Below, in pieces: positions 5,378 to 8,330 of a stretch of DNA of 8,330 nucleotides. The first letter of the stretch is position 1. Every line of letters begins with the position of its first letter. Made by a program: the position numbers and the translations under genes. Location: NCBI GenBank assembly GCA_002336735.1, contig DDER01000030.1, positions 1 through 8,330 on the forward strand. Direction: 5' to 3'. Below the pieces are notes generated by a model that saw only the letters and a list, made by a program, of their open reading frames with translations, was not told where the DNA came from and searched no databases. The DNA is from Candidatus Saccharibacteria bacterium UBA1949 (lineage in GTDB: Bacteria > Patescibacteriota > Saccharimonadia > Saccharimonadales > Saccharimonadaceae).

Positions 5378-6202
5378 ATGAACACAATAGATAATTTAAA
5401 CGATAAAATCAAAGAATTTCTCTCCTTGTTTGATGGAGATACTTCGGCAGCGCAATTAGCACTCAGCAGTTATCAACAGCAACTTGAGAATAGTGATAGA
5501 GCAATACGGGCGAGGCAGACAAGACCAATAGAGGATGAGGTTATTTGTTTGCGAGGCGTCTCTAAGCGTTATGAGCTTGGCAAGCAACCTATCGAAGCGC
5601 TGCGCAACGTGACACTATCTATTAGCAAAGGCGAATTTGTAGCGATTACTGGCGCGAGCGGCAGTGGTAAAAGCACTTTACTCCAAATCATTGGCTGCCT
5701 CGATAAGCCAACTTCAGGTAGAGTAGAAGTAGAATCAAAAGAAACAACCAATCTCAGCGATAACGCTCTCAGTGAGCTACGGCAGGAAACAATAGGTTTT
5801 ATCTTTCAGTCATTTTACCTCCAGCCGTTCTTACGCCTGAGCGATAACCTCGCGGTGCCCGCAATGTTTACTGACAAAAAGAAGCAGGAGATAGACATCA
5901 GTGTTACAGAGCTGCTTAAACGAGTGGGGCTATCCGAACGATCACGGCACTTCCCAAGAGAGTTATCAGGCGGACAGATACAGCGGGCGGCGATTGCTCG
6001 AGCGCTCGTCAATAAACCGCGCATTATACTCGCTGATGAACCAACGGGTAACCTAGACTCAGGAAATAGCAAGTCGGTTATCGAATTGTTTCGCAAGATT
6101 CGTGATACGCTTGGCACTACGATTGTTGTCGTGACGCACGACGGCTCTATTGCGCGCCAAGCAGACAGAATTATCGAGCTAAAAGACGGAACGATCGTAT
6201 GA
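5378..6202 (+). CDS. ABC transporter ATPase, FtsE/LolD/MacB type, with 50-residue N-terminal extension
   Basis: This 274-residue cytoplasmic ATPase partners the permease that follows. Motifs in order: aromatic A-loop tyrosine in KRYEL (65), Walker A GASGSGKST (92-100), Q-loop Q144 in FIFQSF, signature LSGGQ (196-200), Walker B RIILADE (215-221), D-loop NLDS (225-228) and H254 (VVVTHD). The GASGSGKSTLLQIIGCLD and ADEPTGNLDS strings are the hallmark of the FtsE/LolD/MacB subfamily, which usually starts a few residues before the A-loop region. Here about 50 extra residues precede it (NTIDNLNDKIKEFLSLFDG onward). They are charged and helical in character, possibly a regulatory or dimer element. 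The stop overlaps the permease start as ATGA, indicating translational coupling. The substrate is unknown. Confidence 0.95.
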   Translation: MNTIDNLNDKIKEFLSLFDGDTSAAQLALSSYQQQLENSDRAIRARQTRPIEDEVICLRGVSKRYELGKQPIEALRNVTLSISKGEFVAITGASGSGKSTLLQIIGCLDKPTSGRVEVESKETTNLSDNALSELRQETIGFIFQSFYLQPFLRLSDNLAVPAMFTDKKKQEIDISVTELLKRVGLSERSRHFPRELSGGQIQRAAIARALVNKPRIILADEPTGNLDSGNSKSVIELFRKIRDTLGTTIVVVTHDGSIARQADRIIELKDGTIV

Positions 6203-8157
6203 TTAGACCATCATATGCTATAAAGCTTGCGCGCACTAAACTACACTCAAAACGTGCTATGCTGATCGCATCTATAATCGTCGCAAGCCTGTTGTTTGCT
6301 ATGCTTGTAGCGATGATCATCGTTTTTTCTGGAGCCGAAAAGAGCGCATCGACATTTATAAAAAAGGTCGGTAATGATCGTTATCTCGTCAGCGTGACTC
6401 CCGTGATCCCTGATGAAATTAGTCTGTTTATCAATTCCTTTAGTGCCGAACAGGTTCGCGAGATACGAGATTTTGAAAAGCAGTATTATACTGAGTTACG
6501 TCAAAAATATAGGGCAGCCGGTATCGAGTATGATGCATCGCAGGAAATATCTGCACTACAGCCTGACCAATTTAAACCGATGACACTTCCAGAGGAGTTG
6601 CGAGTATCGTTTAATCCCCAGTCGCCCGTTCTTGCGACACTGCGCGAAAAAAAGTTTAATGATTACGTCAAGACAGCACCGAATACATATAGCAAATTAC
6701 AGAGTCTCGGAGCACAGTATGGTGCATCGGGCTACCATCTAGCAACCGGCGAAGTGGCGATGCCTCCTCTGCCGCAATCGCGTATGATTATAAATAAAAA
6801 AGAGGATTTTAGCGTCGCCGAGCCACGTCGAGATGGGGCTACGCCATATGACTCGTTTGTATATGCCGCCTATAACAGCTCGTACCAATTTACAGATGAT
6901 GCATTACTTGAGCGATATATTCTAGAAAAAGATATTTCGAAAATAAAAGGCGTGCCTGTCGTGATAACCGCTCAGGAGGCGGCACGACTTTTTGGCGATA
7001 AACACGGTATAGGTAAAGAGCCTAGTACTCCGGCAGCAAAGCGAGTATGGATCACTCAAATCCAAGAGAAAATTAGAGGTGAGATGTACGACGCATGTAG
7101 CCGAAACACTGCTGAACTTCAGATGCTCGAAAAGATTCAACGTGATTATATAGAGATAAAGAATAACGCAGGGATAAAAACCTATGTCGAGCCATCGCTC
7201 CAGTACGACTACCCCAAAACAGCGTGTGGCGATATAGTTGTCAAAAAAGATACTCGTACTCGAGAAGAAAAAACAGCAGACGAAAACTTGGTACAGACAC
7301 AAAAGAAACTTGGCACCTACGAAGCTCCCGCACATAAAAAAACAACGTTCCAGATTGTGGGATTTATCCTCGCACGGCCATTTAGTGAACGTACTATGTC
7401 TGCTGAACTCTATATCCAGGATTTATTGATGCCTCAATCAAGTACCTTTTCGGCGCAGATTCCTCGGCAGATGTACGATAAGCTTTCGGATCAGTATAAA
7501 TTTCCGTCGCCACCTCATGAGTTTGTCTACCCAGCAAGCAGAGAAGCACGCTCTCAAATGGCAACTCGCGTCGTTGAGTTTACGACGATGGATAATGCTC
7601 GGAAGTTCATGCAGCACGAGACATGTCCTGAGTATGCTACGCAGTGCGAAAAGCTCTATAGCTCTAGTCCTTATGGTTCTAATTACCTCATTCTCGACGA
7701 GATTGGCAAATTCTTTATGCGCGTCATTGGCGTGGCTTTTCCTGCTGCGCTCGGGCTCGCATCAATTATCATTTGGTTTACGGTTTCGCGTATAATGATG
7801 GAGAATCGTAAGGAAACCGCCGTATATCGCGCTATGGGTGCAAAACGGTATGACATCGGCGCTATCTATGTGACGTACCTAATGCTTGTGGCACTACGAA
7901 TCGCTTTAGTCTCTATCATATTGGGCATCACGGCCGCGTTTGTAGTCGATACGATCTACGGGAAAGTACTGACTGATGCCGCTGTTACGGCATTTGGCAT
8001 CATCGATGGCGCACCGAGATTTAGTCTATTCGATATCAGTTCACCCCTTCTGATTACAGTCGTTGGCGCAATTTTTGCCATTAGTATCATCGCAAGTATC
8101 CCGCCACTCATGCGTAACGTTCGCCGCAATCCCATCCGTGACATGCGCGAAGATTAG
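6199..8157 (+). CDS. ABC transporter permease, MacB/FtsX family, large extracytoplasmic domain (652 aa)
   Basis: This is the membrane half of the ABC pair, with the four-helix type VII (mechanotransmission) plan: a basic N-terminus (KLARTKLHSKRA), TM1 at about 20-44, a long external region at about 46-505, then TM2 (about 508-531), the cytoplasmic coupling segment ENRKETAVYRAMGAKRYDI (535-553), TM3 (about 555-583), TM4 (about 616-638) and a basic tail ending NPIRDMRED. 'E.AVYRAMGAKRYDI' and 'NPIRDMRE' are strong FtsX/MacB hallmarks. The external domain of about 460 residues is roughly twice that of MacB. It holds the protein's four cysteines (300, 343, 476, 483), which could make two disulfides. 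Start ATG 6199 overlaps the ATPase stop. It may move or act on envelope substrates such as peptides, lipoproteins or wall-active proteins. The specificity is not readable. Confidence 0.93.
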   Translation: MIRPSYAIKLARTKLHSKRAMLIASIIVASLLFAMLVAMIIVFSGAEKSASTFIKKVGNDRYLVSVTPVIPDEISLFINSFSAEQVREIRDFEKQYYTELRQKYRAAGIEYDASQEISALQPDQFKPMTLPEELRVSFNPQSPVLATLREKKFNDYVKTAPNTYSKLQSLGAQYGASGYHLATGEVAMPPLPQSRMIINKKEDFSVAEPRRDGATPYDSFVYAAYNSSYQFTDDALLERYILEKDISKIKGVPVVITAQEAARLFGDKHGIGKEPSTPAAKRVWITQIQEKIRGEMYDACSRNTAELQMLEKIQRDYIEIKNNAGIKTYVEPSLQYDYPKTACGDIVVKKDTRTREEKTADENLVQTQKKLGTYEAPAHKKTTFQIVGFILARPFSERTMSAELYIQDLLMPQSSTFSAQIPRQMYDKLSDQYKFPSPPHEFVYPASREARSQMATRVVEFTTMDNARKFMQHETCPEYATQCEKLYSSSPYGSNYLILDEIGKFFMRVIGVAFPAALGLASIIIWFTVSRIMMENRKETAVYRAMGAKRYDIGAIYVTYLMLVALRIALVSIILGITAAFVVDTIYGKVLTDAAVTAFGIIDGAPRFSLFDISSPLLITVVGAIFAISIIASIPPLMRNVRRNPIRDMRED

Positions 8158-8186
8158 CAGAGAATAAGAACTGCCATTTCATATTT

Positions 8187-8204
8187 CTTGTCATCATCGA
8201 CAAG
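8187..8204. other. Small stem-loop CTTGTC/GACAAG after the permease gene
   Basis: A 6-bp perfect stem with a 6-nt loop (ATCATC) lies 30 nt after the permease stop. No T-run follows on either strand, so it is at best a weak terminator or RNA 3'-end stabiliser. It is the only structure seen between the permease stop and the right-hand murC repeat. Confidence 0.3.
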
Positions 8205-8224
8205 CTCAATAACTAACTCTAAAA

Positions 8225-8298
8225 TCCATCCAATCCGCCCGCGATGAGGGCAAACTCGTCCTCTGCATGGGCGCAGGCTCGATCGACGCCTGGGTGCG
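8225..8298 (+). repeat. Direct repeat, right copy (murC 3' end), pair with 5045-5118
   Basis: This is the second copy of the 74-bp murC segment, 72/74 identical and in the same orientation, with both differences silent in the murC frame. It starts 67 nt after the permease stop. Together with the left copy it brackets about 3.1 kb containing the ABC operon. Confidence 0.97.
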
Positions 8299-8330
8299 AC
8301 AAAATCGTAAACAACTCAAGACCTTTGCAA
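8225..8330 (+). pseudogene. Displaced C-terminal fragment of murC, continues past window edge
   Basis: In the murC frame this reads SIQSARDEGKLVLCMGAG, SIDAWVR, then a new tail QNRKQLKTFA still open at the right edge. Going upstream in the same frame there is a TAA at 8210-8212 and no start codon before the repeat, so no full Mur ligase can be made here. The tail after the shared block differs from SNLTR in the intact gene. I read it as the original 3' end of murC separated from its body by the ABC module, or as a fragment carried in by recombination with a related strain. Confidence 0.7.

Noticed and set aside
6922..7335. Reverse-strand 137-residue open frame inside the permease
   Set aside because: It is a shadow of the strongly supported permease frame, rich in Cys/Phe, with no ribosome site or domain.
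1..8330. CRISPR arrays, tRNA/rRNA genes, insertion sequences, integrases
   Set aside because: Looked for on both strands; no regularly spaced repeats, no cloverleaf with tRNA signature, and no transposase or recombinase motif were found.

Overview
The window reads as a piece of a small-genome bacterium, most likely a Candidatus Saccharibacteria (TM7) or related Patescibacteria lineage. This rests on a compact MurC of 413 residues, a two-membrane-segment protein and a 68-residue 'TLRGGK.QTIYFF' protein that resemble ones I associate with that group, very short intergenic gaps, and promoters placed almost on the start codon. TGA is used as a stop codon (for example in the ATGA overlap at 6199-6202), so the code is the standard bacterial one and not the Gly-TGA code of Gracilibacteria/SR1. 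The assignment is an inference from memory of protein families, not a search result.

Layout. The left 3.3 kb is transcribed leftward: a 70-residue single-pass membrane protein (3290-3078), an MFS transporter (2973-1774), a 209-residue two-TM protein starting at GTG (1726-1097), a 68-residue conserved small protein (1017-811) with its own promoter, Shine-Dalgarno site and terminator, a 175-bp tract of consecutive stem-loops (635-809), and the N-terminal 192 residues of an ABC-2 type ATPase (577-1) that runs off the left edge. From 3450 the genes run rightward: a small secreted protein broken by an apparent one-base deletion (3450-3808), a near-leaderless murC (3896-5137), then a two-gene FtsE/MacB-like ABC transporter operon (5378-6202 ATPase, 6199-8157 permease) joined by an ATGA overlap.

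The most informative structure is at the right. The last ~74 bp of the murC coding sequence (5045-5118) is repeated in direct orientation at 8225-8298 with only two mismatches, both at silent third codon positions. The second copy has no start codon and continues into a different C-terminal tail that leaves the window. The two copies bracket about 3.1 kb holding the ABC operon and, divergent from it, a beheaded gene: promoter, Shine-Dalgarno site and the first ~17 codons of a signal peptide (5229-5179), which then runs into murC antisense sequence. The simplest reading is that the ABC module entered the 3' end of murC by recombination, supplying a substitute 3' end and displacing the original one, and that the left junction cut off a secreted-protein gene that once lay divergent to the transporter. 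No integrase, transposase, CRISPR array, tRNA or rRNA was seen.

Working together: MurC makes the UDP-MurNAc-L-Ala precursor of peptidoglycan. The right-hand ABC pair belongs to the mechanotransmission-type family and could act on envelope lipoproteins, peptides or cell-wall hydrolases. Its substrate cannot be told from sequence. The left-hand genes are mostly membrane proteins.
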